This document shows, piece after piece, positions 33,491-43,984 of a DNA stretch of 64,000 nucleotides. The notes under the pieces were generated by a model. That model saw nothing but the letters and a program-made list of their open reading frames with translations, was not told where the DNA came from and did not search any database. Both the position numbers and the translations under genes were made by a program. Position 1 is the first letter of the stretch. The number at the start of each line of letters is the position of its first letter. Source of the DNA: Theropithecus gelada (Eukaryota; Chordata; Mammalia; Primates; Cercopithecidae); contig NC_037689.1 of the NCBI RefSeq assembly GCF_003255815.1, positions 51,129,714 through 51,193,713 of the forward strand, in the 5' to 3' direction.

Positions 33491-34292
33491 CATGTACCAC
33501 ATTGTCTAACTAATACAAAATGCTTAGTTGATATTAATTCTATTGCCTATATGTGAGTACGATTAAATGTAAAAATGTAACATTTTATAAGGCAAATGAT
33601 ATTTCTGAAAACAGGCTGAAGATAAATATTACAGCTATAGAATTATCAAGAATTATGAAATATATAAATAGAAGTAAATTGGTTAACATTTGGGAGATAC
33701 AGTGTTCAATCAGTAATTTATTAGGCATGCAAAATTAAGACTGTAGACACAGAAAAATAATTATCTGAGAGCGAAACTAAATATCATGTCTATGTTTCTA
33801 AATGTCAGTACAAATAGCAAATGGAGGGAGAGAGAAAAAAGGCACATTTTGCTTTCAGCATACCACTCCATGCATTTGAATGTTTATTGTGGGTTTTTAA
33901 TGGGTAAAATAGGGCTTCTTAACTGAGAGAATGTGAATTTGTGTTCAAATAATGGTTTTCAATTTGTTTTAAGCTTCCTACCAAATTGAAAATAATGACC
34001 CATTTTGCCAATAATAACCTCAAGATGCCTTTAATAACCCAAGGTATTTTGAACCATTTAACTGGCTTTACCAAATTCTGCTTAGTAGCACCCATGTAGT
34101 TACTTTCAGCATCAAGAAAATTACTACATTTTTCTTTTCAAAAGGTTAAGGTAGCTATGCACTGAAGTTTTCCAAATTTAAAGATTCTTTCATGCTCTAT
34201 AGGTATAGATAATCTCAGTAATAGAATTTGTTCGTAAAAGCAATTGTATAATCCCATGCTCTATCTGTGGTTTTCAGTTCTTTGGTTATGGC
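33491..34292. other. No recognised feature
   Basis: AT-rich unassigned DNA. Confidence 0.5.
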
Positions 34293-34645
34293 AGTGGTTC
34301 TCAAAGTGTGGTTCCTTGACCACCAGTGGCATCACCCAGGAACCTAGAGATGCAAATTTCTGGTCCCTGTTCAAGACATATTGCATCAGAAACTCAACAG
34401 TTGGAGCCCAGGAAACTATTTTTTTAAAATCAATTTTGTTGTATATATTTGAGGCTTACAATATAATGTTTTGGGTTACATGTAGACAATTACTATAGTG
34501 AAGCAAATTAAGAAAGCTATTGTCTTGGCGTAGGTTTTTATATGTGACGAGCCACAAAAATCTACTTACTTAACAAAAATTGCTAATACAATACAGTTAA
34601 CATGCCCTCCAGGTGATTCTAATGCATTCGGGAAATTTATGAAGT
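34293..34645 (+). mobile_element. MER5A hAT-Charlie element, split by an L1 fragment
   Basis: The 5' inverted terminal repeat CAGTGGTTCTCAAAGTGTGG is at 34294. GACCACCAGTGGCATCACCC and GATGCAAATTTCTGGTCCC follow. The 3' part (CCCTCCAGGTGATTCTAATGCA) resumes after the inserted L1 at about 34604. Confidence 0.85.
34413..34598 (-). mobile_element. L1MA/L1PB-type 3' end, antisense, inserted in MER5A
   Basis: AATTTTGTTGTATATATTTGAGG, CAATATAATGTTTTGGG, GTGAAGCAAATTAAG and CTTAACAAAAATTGCTAATACAATACA resemble the reversed 3' UTR seen at 30470-30650. Confidence 0.68.
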
Positions 34646-35050
34646 CCATATCTGGCATTTAATACCATACAGTAGTGTTCGCAGCAGGGAAGCAAAAGTT
34701 TTGAGCAGAGATCCCTCATCAGATAGGTCTAATGAAGTTTAATGAGTCTTATGTGATTAAACATTAACAAGTCGGAAGACTTTGGGGAATCATAATAAGA
34801 ATCATTTGAGTCATGAGAGTCTCACTGGATAACTTTCTTCAGCAATTCATTAAACAGTGGAGAATCAGGATGGGAAGAGGAGGCATCGAAAGAAAAACTG
34901 GTGAGTTTGGCATGGGATCATTTATTGGACCACAAGCTGAGTAGGGAGACTGTTGTCTTTTCAGAGATGCCAGGTCTCTTAGAGAACAGAGCGATCTTGG
35001 GCTTGCTGCTAAACCCAACCAAGGAAACTAAATTGTGGTTGTTTTTATTC
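34646..35050. other. No recognised feature
   Basis: Unassigned. Confidence 0.45.
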
Positions 35051-35175
35051 CAGTAAAGTCGTGGTTCTCAGATCTCCGTGTACTTGATGATCCCCTGCTT
35101 AATTATTTTAAATACCTATGCCTGAGTCACTTCTTGAGAGAGTATGATTTTGGAGGTTCAAGGACCATACTTACA
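35051..35175 (-). mobile_element. Possible MER5/hAT-type relic
   Basis: GTCGTGGTTCTCAGATCTCC resembles the terminal repeat CAGTGGTTCTCAAA, and GATGATCCCCTGCTTAATTA and CTATGCCTGAGTC resemble the internal MER5 order. Weak. Confidence 0.4.
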
Positions 35176-35919
35176 AAACTGCTAATGGATTGTAGGTAGG
35201 CGGAGGATTTTATTCAGAGGCCTTGTACAAAATCAGTATTATTTTTGGATTGAAAAACAGCTAATAAAAAAATAAACATTTAAATAAAATATTATCAAGA
35301 AAGCTCTTTGTTTTAGGAATCTCCACATACGGGAAATACTTTTTGGGCAACTTCTAGTATCACTGACTTAATGAGCTAAAAATAATATCAGATAATTGTT
35401 GATATTGTTAATGATAATGAATAGATAGCTACTGTATAGTTTACTAGTGTTCTGCATTATGAAAGGAACAGGAAATCCATACCTTTATGGTCCAGTAGCT
35501 ACACTAAGTAAAGTCTCATTTTGATTGCTCTTTAAGTACTTTCCTTATCATTGCTAATGTTGATTACAAGGCCACTCTATTCTTGTAAGTTAGCTCAAGC
35601 AACCTGGAAGCTGAGGCTACTTCAGTGACCATTTACAAGTTAAAAGAGGAAATTGGTTGTGAAGAGATATCCTACAAATTCAGAATTAGCATGGCATGTG
35701 CTCCTTCCATAGAGTAAGAGGAAGCCTAAAAGGTAAAATGTAGAAGACGCAGACAGGGGAAAGCAAAAACAAAGCATAAAAGAATAAGAAACTCTGTCTG
35801 GATGATATGTATGAAACTTTGCCAAAAGATGACTCAAAAATCTTCAATAGAAGCCACATAATGCTTCCGTATGTATTAAAAGGTAAAAATAAGCATATAG
35901 ATTTATAAAAGTGAACAAC
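35176..35919. other. No recognised feature
   Basis: AT-rich unassigned DNA. Confidence 0.5.
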
Positions 35920-35928
35920 CAACAAGTT

Positions 35929-36249
35929 GCTTTGTGTTTTGTTTTGTTTTTTTTTTTTCTTTGGAGACCAGGTTTCTCTCTTGTTGCCCATGTTGGAGTT
36001 CAATGGCACTAGCTCAGCTCACTGCAACCTCCGCCTCCTGGGTTAAAGCGGTACTCCTGCCTCAGCCTCCTGAGTAGCTGGGATTACAGGCATGAGCCAC
36101 CACACCCTGCTGATTTTGTATTTTTAGTAGAGATGGTGTTTCTCCATGTTGGTCAGGCTGGTCTCGAACTCCCTACCTCAGGTGATCAGCGCGCCTCGGC
36201 CTCCGAAAGTGCTGGCATTACAGACGTGAGCCACCACACACTTCAAAGT
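35929..36249 (-). mobile_element. Alu, full-length, antisense, with 9-bp target duplication
   Basis: TTTTG/T tail, GGAGACCAGGTTTCTC onward, ending GAGCCACCACACA. CAACAAGTT repeats at 35920-35928 and 36250-36258. Confidence 0.95.
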
Positions 36250-36258
36250 CAACAAGTT

Positions 36259-36799
36259 TAAAATAGTTGATAGTTTGTGGATATGATATGATTTGCATGG
36301 AAGTAGGAGGATGAATATGTGGAAAAATTGCTGATTTTCAAGAGACATAATTTCAGACAAAGATTAACTAAATGGTTTTGGCTTGGCTGATGGTAACCCA
36401 TCACTTGTGCTGTGACTCGGAGCCATAAAGGAGAAAATATCAAATAGAAAAATGAAATATATTAAGCTTTTATTGCAAAATGCATGTGATGTTTAGGTTA
36501 CATTGTCTTGCTAATGAAGGCATAGCTAAGTAATAGTACATACCAAATGTAAACTTCATGGAGAGATGACCAGTGGTTAATAGCTTTATTTAATATTTGT
36601 TATCACATAAAACACAAAAAATTCAGAAGTAGATTTATAGTAAAAACTAATGTGGTTTAATGATATAGGAATTGCTGTTCCAGTAAAGTACAGAAAAAAC
36701 CTGTCTTTAAAATGCGTAAAGTTTGATATATTTAAATTGCGATGGGTTTGTTTACTAATTTCAGTAGATGAAGTTCTATACTAAGAAAAAGGAGGCATC
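36259..36799. other. No recognised feature
   Basis: AT-rich unassigned DNA. Confidence 0.5.
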
Positions 36800-36812
36800 A
36801 AAAGATCCAGGA

Positions 36813-37124
36813 AGCCTGGAGTGGTGGCTCACGCCTGTAATCCCAGCACTTTGGGAGGCCCAGGCAGGCGTTTCACGGGGTCAGGAGATGTAGACCATGC
36901 AGGCTAACACGGTGAAACTCCGTCTGTACTAAAAATACAAAAAAAAAATTAGCCAGGGGTGGTGGCGGATGCCTGTATTTCCAGCTACCCAGGAGGCTGA
37001 GGCAGGAGAATGATGTGAACCCGGGAGGCGGAGTTTGCAGTGAGCCGAGATCGCGCCACTGCAGTCCAGCCTGGGCGACAGTGTAAGATTCCGTCTCAAA
37101 AAAAAAAAAAAAAAAAAAAAAGGG
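36813..37124 (+). mobile_element. AluY-like, full-length, with 13-bp target duplication
   Basis: Y-type diagnostic block TCACGGGGTCAGGAGATGTAG and GGCTAACACGGTGAAACTCC, with an A24 tail. AAAAGATCCAGGA is repeated at 36800-36812 and 37125-37137. Confidence 0.96.
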
Positions 37125-37137
37125 AAAAGATCCAGGA

Positions 37138-37574
37138 GTGTTAGCTTTGTATAGCAAGTAAAAACCTCATGCTCAAAATGAATATTGGTTGTCATCACGT
37201 GTTTAAAATACTCTAGCATAATCTTTAAAGAAAAATGATGGTCATCCTTTCGTTATAGTGACAAGTCACTACTTATTTATGTTTTGAATTCATATTGGTT
37301 TATTTTTTCCACTGCCTTATTGCAAAGCACATGTCACGTAAAATATATGCTAAAGGGCTTTGGAAAGCCAATGAAGTGAATTATACATGGGCTGAGCTTA
37401 ATCAGTTTATTATTTCTTAAGCTTAGTAGCTATAAGTAAAAGTAAAATGCAATTCAATATTTGAAAGTGCCACATACTGCCCTTTGGAGTTTTCCATGCA
37501 GAGGAAGAAATAAAAAAGTGAGAATTGCTAGGATTGAGAAACGACATGGAGTAGCTTTTAAACATAAGATTAGA
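37138..37574. other. No recognised feature
   Basis: Unassigned; AT-rich. Confidence 0.45.
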
Positions 37575-37876
37575 GACTGGGCATGGTGGCTCACGCTTGT
37601 AATCCCAGCACTTTGGCAGGCTGACGCAAGAGGATCTCGAGGTCAGGAGTTTGAGATCATCCTGGCCAACATGATGAAACCACATCTCTACCAAAAATAT
37701 AAAAAATTAGCCAAGTGTTGTGGCATGCACCTGTAATCCCAGCTACTCAGGAGGCTGAGGCAGGAGAATTGCTTGAACCCAGGAGTTAGAGGTTGCAGTG
37801 AGTGAGCCAAGATCCCGCCCCTGCACTCCAGCCTGGGTAACGGAGAGAGACTCTGTCCCCCCCCCGCAAAAAAAAA
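37575..37876 (+). mobile_element. Alu (S-type), full-length, sense, with C9 in the tail junction
   Basis: Begins GACTGGGCATGGTGGCTCACG, with both monomers and an internal GTGA duplication near 37800. The usual CTGTCTCAAA junction has become CTGT followed by nine C, then GCA9. Confidence 0.95.
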
Positions 37877-38059
37877 GATTCCAGTGTATATTGCATGTAG
37901 AAATGGGAAAATTTACATTTTTCTTGAAATAGTATACTGCCGAATATGATGCTTTTATTTTCTCTAGGTTAGTAGTGCTAAAACTTCAGCCTGCATCAGA
38001 ATTAGCTTAGGAGCTGTTTATATACAACTTGTTAGTCTGGGGTGGAGTTTGGTAATTTG

Positions 38060-38238
38060 CTTTTTTGCTTTTTTTTTTTTTTTTGAGATGGAGTCTTGAA
38101 CTATCACCCAGGCTGGAGTGCAGTGGCACAATAATCTCGGCTCACTGCAAGCTCTGCCTCCCGGGTTCACACCATTCTCCTGCCTCAACCTCCCCAGTAG
38201 CTAGGACCACAGGCGCGTGCCACCATGCCCGGCTAGTT

Positions 38239-38277
<39 letters not shown>

Positions 38278-38360
38278 TAGAGACAAGGTTTCACTGTGTT
38301 AGCCAGGATGGTCTCGATCTCCTGACCTCGTGATCCGCCCATCTAGGCCTCCCAAAGTGA
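38060..38360 (-). mobile_element. AluY-like, 5'-truncated, with 8-bp target duplication
   Basis: Y-type block GTTAGCCAGGATGGTCTCGATC and CCTCGTGATCCG. The element stops at CCTCCCAAAGTGA, missing the first ~35 bases of the Alu 5' end. GTAATTTG repeats at 38052-38059 and 38361-38368. Confidence 0.95.
38240..38274 (+). repeat. T35 homopolymer in Alu linker
   Basis: Thirty-five uninterrupted T, an expansion of the middle A-rich linker of the Alu rather than its tail. Confidence 0.95.
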
Positions 38361-38435
38361 GTAATTTGTTCTTTTTTTTAACAAGTTTCTAGGTGATGTT
38401 GATGCTTCTCGTCTAGGAACCACACTCTGAGAATC

Positions 38436-39594
38436 CTTGTCCAATTTTCTCATACGCAAATTTGAAACAAACATAAAAAGCAGCTTCAAAGGGATTCCTC
38501 AACTGTGTTATAAATGCATTTATTATGGATGGTTACCTTTAGAAATTTTACAAGGAAAAATCTTGAAATTTTATGGGGATTATTGAAAAGGGAACATTTG
38601 TTTCATTTGATTTTTTTTTTTTTTTTTCCTCTCTAGCAACTTAAGGGATCCATGCTTACATCTGATGGTCATTTCTGGACTTACAAAGACAATACAATAC
38701 AATTCAGTTTGTGGTGAATAGACTTTCTGTATGATGAATGGGTGTTAGTCTGAAAATGTGTCCCCTTTCTGCTGTATTGTGCCCCCTTCCCCACCAAAAT
38801 CCTCAATGTTTTTTAACAATCCATGGCTGAAGATTTCTTGTTATTGACAAGCTTAGGGAGATTGGACCGTGATTCAAATGAGGTCGACAAAAACCAGAAT
38901 GCACTGGATTTCAAGACTGTAAATTTACCCAACGTTTTGTTCTGGGGATTTGGATATTTTGGTTATAATGGTCGTGATACTTCCTGACTCATCAGTCTTC
39001 TCAGCATTCTTATTTCCCTTACAACTCAATTGAAGGCTGACCCTAGAGGAACTGGGGATTTGTCAAGTAGTGTTCATCTCCCTTCCCCTATTTGGGGAGA
39101 TTATTGTATAGTCAACTGAGCTGAATTCTGCTTCAGTAGAGAAGAAAGAAATAAGGGAGAAGCAGTTCTGCCCATTGGAGGACATACCATAATACATTGT
39201 TGATGATGGAGCTGGGGGGATGCCTTTCTTTTTCTCCTAGACAGAACAGACCAGTTTTGCTTTAATCACTTGTTTTACTGACTCATTTTGAGGATGTATT
39301 GAATCATCTGATCATTACATTCACAATTATACTCTTAATGAACTATTTTTTCTCACAATAGTTACACTGAACTTCTCCCAAAAACTCGATTGCTGTCTCC
39401 AGCTGAATAGACCTATTTTATTTTAGGAAAAATTGTCACAAAATGTTTCTGTTCTTTTCTAGGGCAGAGTGGTGAATTTCATTTGAAATATACTTGCTTT
39501 TCTTATAAGAGTCACTGTGTATACATATAAGTACATTTGCATAAAATACAACATTTAAAATAAAACTATTGTTAAAGGTACTGTATTGTTTAAA
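38436..39594 (+). other. Unassigned ~1.15-kb block with acceptor-like and poly(A)-like signals
   Basis: No repeat family is recognised. T17CCTCTCTAG at 38611-38636 resembles a 3' splice site. The frame starting at 38637 gives 26 codons to a TGA at 38715-38717, and AATAAA is at 39559-39564, just before the L1. In AT-rich DNA such signals occur by chance, and the short frame has no recognisable domain, so this is a weak candidate for a terminal exon or long non-coding transcript end. No gene is called. Confidence 0.2.
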
Positions 39595-41389
39595 TTAATT
39601 TTTTGTAAAATTTTTATTAAGTTCTAGGTTACGTGTCCACAACGTGGAGGTTTGTTACATGTGTGTACATGTGCTGTGTTTGTTTGTTGCACGCATTAAC
39701 TCGTCATATACATTAGGCGTTTTCCTAATGCTATCCCTCCCCCAGCCCCCTACCCCACAACAGGCCCCAGTGTGTGATGTTCCCCTCCCTGTGTCCAAGT
39801 GTTCTCATTGTTCAATTCCCACTTAGGAGTGAGAACATGTGGTGTTTGTTTTTCTGACCTTGTGATAGTTTGCTCAGAATGCTGGTTTCCAGCTTCATCT
39901 AAGTCCGTGCACAGGACATGAACTCATCCTTTTTTATGGCTGCATAGTATTCCTTGGTGTATATGTGCCACATTTTCTTAACCCAGTCTAATATTGATGG
40001 GCATTTGGGTTGGTTCCAAGTCTTTGCTATTGTGAATAGTGCTGTAATTAACGTATGTGTGCATGTTTCTTTATAGCAGCATGGTTTCTAATCCTTTGGG
40101 TATATACCCAGTAACAGAATCGCTGGGTTAAATGGTATTTCTTGTTCTAGATCCTTGAGGAATCGCCACAATGTTTTCCACAATGGTTGAACTAATTTAC
40201 ACTCCCACCAGCAGTGTAAAAGTGTTCCTATTTCTCTACATCCTCTCCTGCATCTGTTGTTTCCTGACTTTTTAATGATAATCATTCTAACTGGTGTGAA
40301 ATGGTGTTTGAATGAGGTTTTGATTTGCATTTCTCTGATGACCTGTGATGATGAACATTTTTTCATGTATCTGTTGGCTGCATAAATGTCTTCTTTTGAG
40401 AAGTATCTCTTCATAACCTTTGCCCAGTTTTGGATGGGGTTATTTGATTTTTTCTTGAAAATTTGTTCAAATTCTTTGTAGATTCTGGATTTTAGCCCTT
40501 TGTCAGGTGGGAAGATTGCAAAAATTTTCTCCCATTCTGTAGGTTGCCTGTTCACTCTGATGGTAGTTTCTTTTGCTGTACAGAAGCTCTTTAATTTAAT
40601 TAGATCCCATTTGCCTATTTAGGCTTTTGTTGCTATTCCTTTTGCTGTTTTAGTCATGAAGTCCTTGCCCATGCCTAGATCGTGAATGGTATTGCTTACG
40701 TTTTCTTGTAGAGTTTTTTATGGTTTTACGTCTAACATTTAAGTCTTTAATCCATCTTGAATTAATTTTTGTATAAGATGTAAGGAAGGGATCCAGTTTT
40801 AGCTTTCTGCATATGGTAGTCAGTTTGCCCAGCACCATTTATTATATAGGGAATCTTTTCCTCATTCCTTGTTTTTCTCGGGTTTGTGAAAGATCAGATG
40901 GTTGTAGATGTCTGTTGTTATTTCTGAGGCCCCCATTCTGTTCTATTGGTCTAGATCTCTGTTTTGATACCAGTACCTTCATGTTTTGGTTACTGTAGCC
41001 TTGTAGTGTAGTTTAATGTCAGGTAGCGTGATGCCTCCAACTTTGTTCTTTTGGCCTAGGATGGTCTTGTCAATGTGGGGTCTTTTTTGGTTCCATATGA
41101 ACTTTAAAGTAGTTTTTTCCAGTTCTGTGAAGAAAGTCATTGGTAGTTTGATGGGGATGGCACTGAAACTATAAATTACCTTGGGCAGTGTGGCCATTTT
41201 CACGATATTGATTCTTCCTATCCATGAGCGTGGAATGGTTTTTCATTTGTTTGTGTCCTCTCTTATTTCCTTCAGCAGTGGTTTGTAGTTCTCCTTGAAG
41301 AGGTCCTTCACATCCCTTGTATGTTGGATTCCTAGGTATTTTATTATCTTTATAGCAATTGTGAATGAGAGTTCACTCATGATTTGGCA
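39595..41389 (-). mobile_element. L1PA-type LINE-1, ~1.8 kb, antisense, 5'-truncated
   Basis: Reversed 3' UTR (TTCTAGGTTACGTGTCC, CGCATTAACTCGTCATATAC, CCTCCCCCAGCCCC), then ORF2 down to GAGTTCACTCATGATTTGGC. It is the longest young L1 in the window. The tail is short and AT-rich, and I could not find a convincing target duplication. Confidence 0.95.
40088..41203 (-). pseudogene. L1 ORF2 remnant: C-terminal region in three broken frames
   Basis: Three minus-strand frames are pieces of one L1 ORF2p: 40979-41203 (74 aa), 40650-40838 (62 aa) and 40088-40555 (155 aa). The last holds the ORF2p C-terminal Cys/His cluster C102-x3-C106-x7-H114-x4-C119. It stops right after GIYPKD because the next codon, normally Tyr, is TAG. 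Stops and frameshifts separate the pieces. The catalytic reverse-transcriptase core and the endonuclease are absent, so the element cannot retrotranspose itself. Confidence 0.9.
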
Positions 41390-41449
41390 ATGAAAAATCC
41401 TCAACGAGTTCAAATTGTGTATTTGTGTATTCTAGGATAGCTAGTGTGG

Positions 41450-41690
41450 TAGTTTTAATAATGACTCCCCAAAGATGTTCATATGTTTATAACTGGAGCT
41501 ATGTTACCTAGTATGGCCAAAAAAAAAAAAAAAAAAAGATTGCAGGTGTGATTAAATCAAATGTTAGGGGATGGGATATGATCCTGAATTATCTGGGTAG
41601 GCCTGGTGCAATCACAATTGTTCTTATAAACTCTGACTCAGAAAAGGAACTCTAAGTAAAGCTTTGGTAATCAACATTATTACTGAATGC
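41450..41690 (+). mobile_element. MLT1-type LTR, partial, with A19 expansion
   Basis: TGTGGTAGTTTTAATAATGAC, CCCCAAAGATGTTCATATG, GCAGGTGTGATTAAATC, CTGAATTATCTGGGTAGGCC and ATCACAATTGTTCTTATAA match the 5' half of an MLT1 LTR. Nineteen A at 41519-41537 replace the AAAAGGGA segment. Confidence 0.8.
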
Positions 41691-41857
41691 ATGCTGAGTT
41701 TGAATAGCCTCAGCTGTGACTTTTAATTTTTTTGTACAACCTCAAAACATAAATGACATTCTCTTATTGGCTTTGAGTATTGGGTCCTTGTAAAAGTACT
41801 TATTTGTCTTTCATTGACTTGAAAGGACAATGATGTTCTCACCTCACTGCTGACTAG

Positions 41858-42001
41858 AGCAGTGGTTCTCAAATTTTAATTCTCACTGGAATTACCTGGA
41901 GGGATTGCTAAAAGACATGAGTATCTGATTCAGAAAGTTGGGTGTGGCACAGTAATGTGCATTTCTAACAGTTTTCCAGGTATGGGTTTGTGAACCAGTG
42001 G
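41858..42001 (-). mobile_element. MER5-type hAT element, near complete
   Basis: CAGTGGTTCTCAAATTTTAA at the left and GGTTTGTGAACCAGTGG at the right are degraded inverted terminal repeats. GAATTACCTGGAGGGATTGC and GTGCATTTCTAACAG lie between. Confidence 0.85.
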
Positions 42002-42422
42002 AATGGGTAATCTAGTCGTGAGCACTACTGGCCCAGAAGAAGGTTTCATAATCTTTGAAGGAAATGAAAAAAAAATCTATTTTAGAATTATTGATCAAAT
42101 TTACAACAAATCAATCTCTCACTCTCTCAAGATTTCACTAATCCTTGTAATTCAGGCCTTTTGTTGATCATCTCTTTCAATAAGCCATGCTATATTGGAT
42201 ATCATCACATATAAAGATGGTTGTCAGTGCAATGAGAACTACTGTCAAAAAAAAAATTGAGGATCAATGTTTTATATGAAATAATGTTCTATATAAAACA
42301 ATGTTTTATATAAAGCACCTCTGAAAACCTGCAGATATATCTAATATTTATTATTATATATTTTTAATCCTTTTTTATCCTTTTGAGCATAGTAAGATTC
42401 AAGTACTTCTCTATTTTCAAGA
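42002..42422. other. No recognised feature
   Basis: AT-rich. Near 42260-42315 a TTTTATAT / GTTCTATATAAAACAATGTTTTATATAAA stretch is locally repetitive. Confidence 0.45.
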
Positions 42423-42437
42423 AGAAACTTAATTATT

Positions 42438-42737
42438 GTTATTATTATTATTTTTTGAGACGGGTTTTCACTATTGTTGCCCAGGCTGGAGTTCAATGTT
42501 GTGATCTCGGCTCACTGCAACCTCCACCTCCTGGGTTCAAGCGATTCTCCTGACTCAAACTCCCATGTAGCTGTGATTACAGGCATCCACTACCACACCC
42601 GGCTAACTTCTATTTTTAGTAGAGACGGGGTTTCACCATGTTGGCCAGGCTGGTTGCAAACTCCTGACCTCAGGTGATCTGCCCACCTTGGCCTCCCAAA
42701 ATGCTGGGATTACAGGTGTGAGCCACCACACCCAGCC
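42438..42737 (-). mobile_element. Alu (S-type), full-length, with 15-bp target duplication
   Basis: ATT-rich tail, GAGACGGGTTTTCACT to CACACCCAGCC. AGAAACTtAATTATT / AGAAACTcAATTATT lies at 42423-42437 and 42738-42752, one mismatch. Confidence 0.96.
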
Positions 42738-42752
42738 AGAAACTCAATTATT

Positions 42753-43155
42753 TTTGTTGTTTGAAAAAATAGTGGGACCTCTATTAGACTATTCTGTTAA
42801 TATTCCACATATTGTGGTGTATCAATTGATCCTCATGACGTAATCGAAACCTATTTCCTTTTTTGTACTTTGCTATATTGCTAAGAATGTAAACATTACA
42901 GTGACTTTTTAAATTCCTGTATCTTTATCTTTAGGTACATGTGTGTGCAGCACATGCTCAAGTATGTCTGTGCATATATCAAATTGTTTCTGTGAAACAA
43001 AGAAACGGGGGTACGTTGGGAGTTGAATTGATTCTTGGAAAAATGCATCCATGCTTTTGTGTTTCCTTCTTTTGATAAATATAATTACTTTAAAATAAAA
43101 CCATCTATATTGTCTTTCCACTGTGTGGACTATTTAAAATTCCCAAAGAAAGAGT
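42753..43155. other. No recognised feature
   Basis: Unassigned; the 70-codon minus-strand frame has no recognisable domain. Confidence 0.45.
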
Positions 43156-43370
43156 TAAAGGAATATGGGATCTGACTGTGTTGCTAACATGTGACCTGGA
43201 TGAGTTTACCTGGCCTCTTTTAGTCTCAATTTTCTCATCTGCAGTGAAAACAATAATAGTCTCATCCTAGGTTTCTGGTGAGGATTGTATAATATAATAC
43301 TTGGAAGGATTTTAGCATACCGTGTGTTCATTAATAATTACTCATTACTATTCTCAGCTATTTAATACTG
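43156..43370 (+). mobile_element. MIR SINE, sense
   Basis: ATGTGACCTGGATGAGTTTACC, TCTCAATTTTCTCATCTGCAG, AACAATAATAGTCTCATCC, GGTGAGGATTGTATAATATAA and TTTTAGCATACCGTGTG follow MIR in order. Confidence 0.85.
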
Positions 43371-43619
43371 TATTCTCACTACTCACATTTGCAAAATAGC
43401 ACTGTTAGGTCTCCATGGAGCTCTGAATAAATCTTTTGACCATAAGAACATTATGATTCAGCATCTAAACCGATAATTTTTTACATGTTAATAGTCTAGG
43501 TATTACTATTTAAAATACATGATGTTAAGCATCTGACCTCTTCCTTGTACTTTGAATACCTTGATCATTTCAGCTAAAGTTCAGTGATGTGGCAAACTTT
43601 AGAAGGAATTAGGTAGAAG

Positions 43620-43760
43620 CATTCACTGACTCATTCAATCAAGGAACAATTCTAGAATTCCTACTATGTACCACATACTCTTTTTTAAGGATACGGCAGT
43701 GAACCAAACGTAGAAAAAATTATGCCCCTTTGGTATTTATATTCTAGTGGAATGATTGCT
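43620..43760 (-). mobile_element. L2 3' end, antisense
   Basis: CACTGACTCATTCAATCAAGG, GAATTCCTACTATGTACCACATAC, ACGGCAGTGAACCAAACG and TATTTATATTCTAGTGGAATG follow the reversed L2 terminus. Confidence 0.78.
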
Positions 43761-43984
43761 CTCAAAATTGTATAAAATAAAGGATGGCAATTTTATTTAT
43801 TCAGCTTTATCCATATTTCAGATTTTTAAGAAATGCTCTTTTTAAAATTATCATAATAAAGCAGATGCAACTGAAGACCATTTACATTTATTTTTACAAT
43901 TCATCTAGACACATAAGCACTAATAATAAATAATCTCTAAGTCATTTAAATATTGTGATTTATAATAGGTATATATTTAGTCTT

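Larger units (their letters stand above)
37970..38435 (-). mobile_element. MER5A element, antisense, split by AluY
   Basis: Before the Alu: GCATCAGAATTAGCTTAGGAG and CTTGTTAGTCTGGGG. After it: AACAAGTTTCTAGGTGATGTTGATGC and GGAACCACACTCTGAGAATCC. Together they give a reversed, near-complete MER5A. Confidence 0.85.

Noticed and set aside
38611..38627. T17 as the tail of an antisense processed pseudogene
   Set aside because: No reversed polyadenylation signal (TTTATT) follows within 30 bp and no mRNA-like sequence is recognised.
40088..40555. 155-codon frame as a possible host gene
   Set aside because: It is the C-terminal part of L1 ORF2p, embedded in a colinear antisense L1 with its 3' UTR.
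39595..41389. Target-site duplication for the 1.8-kb L1
   Set aside because: Compared the flanks by eye; no shared word longer than chance in AT-rich DNA.
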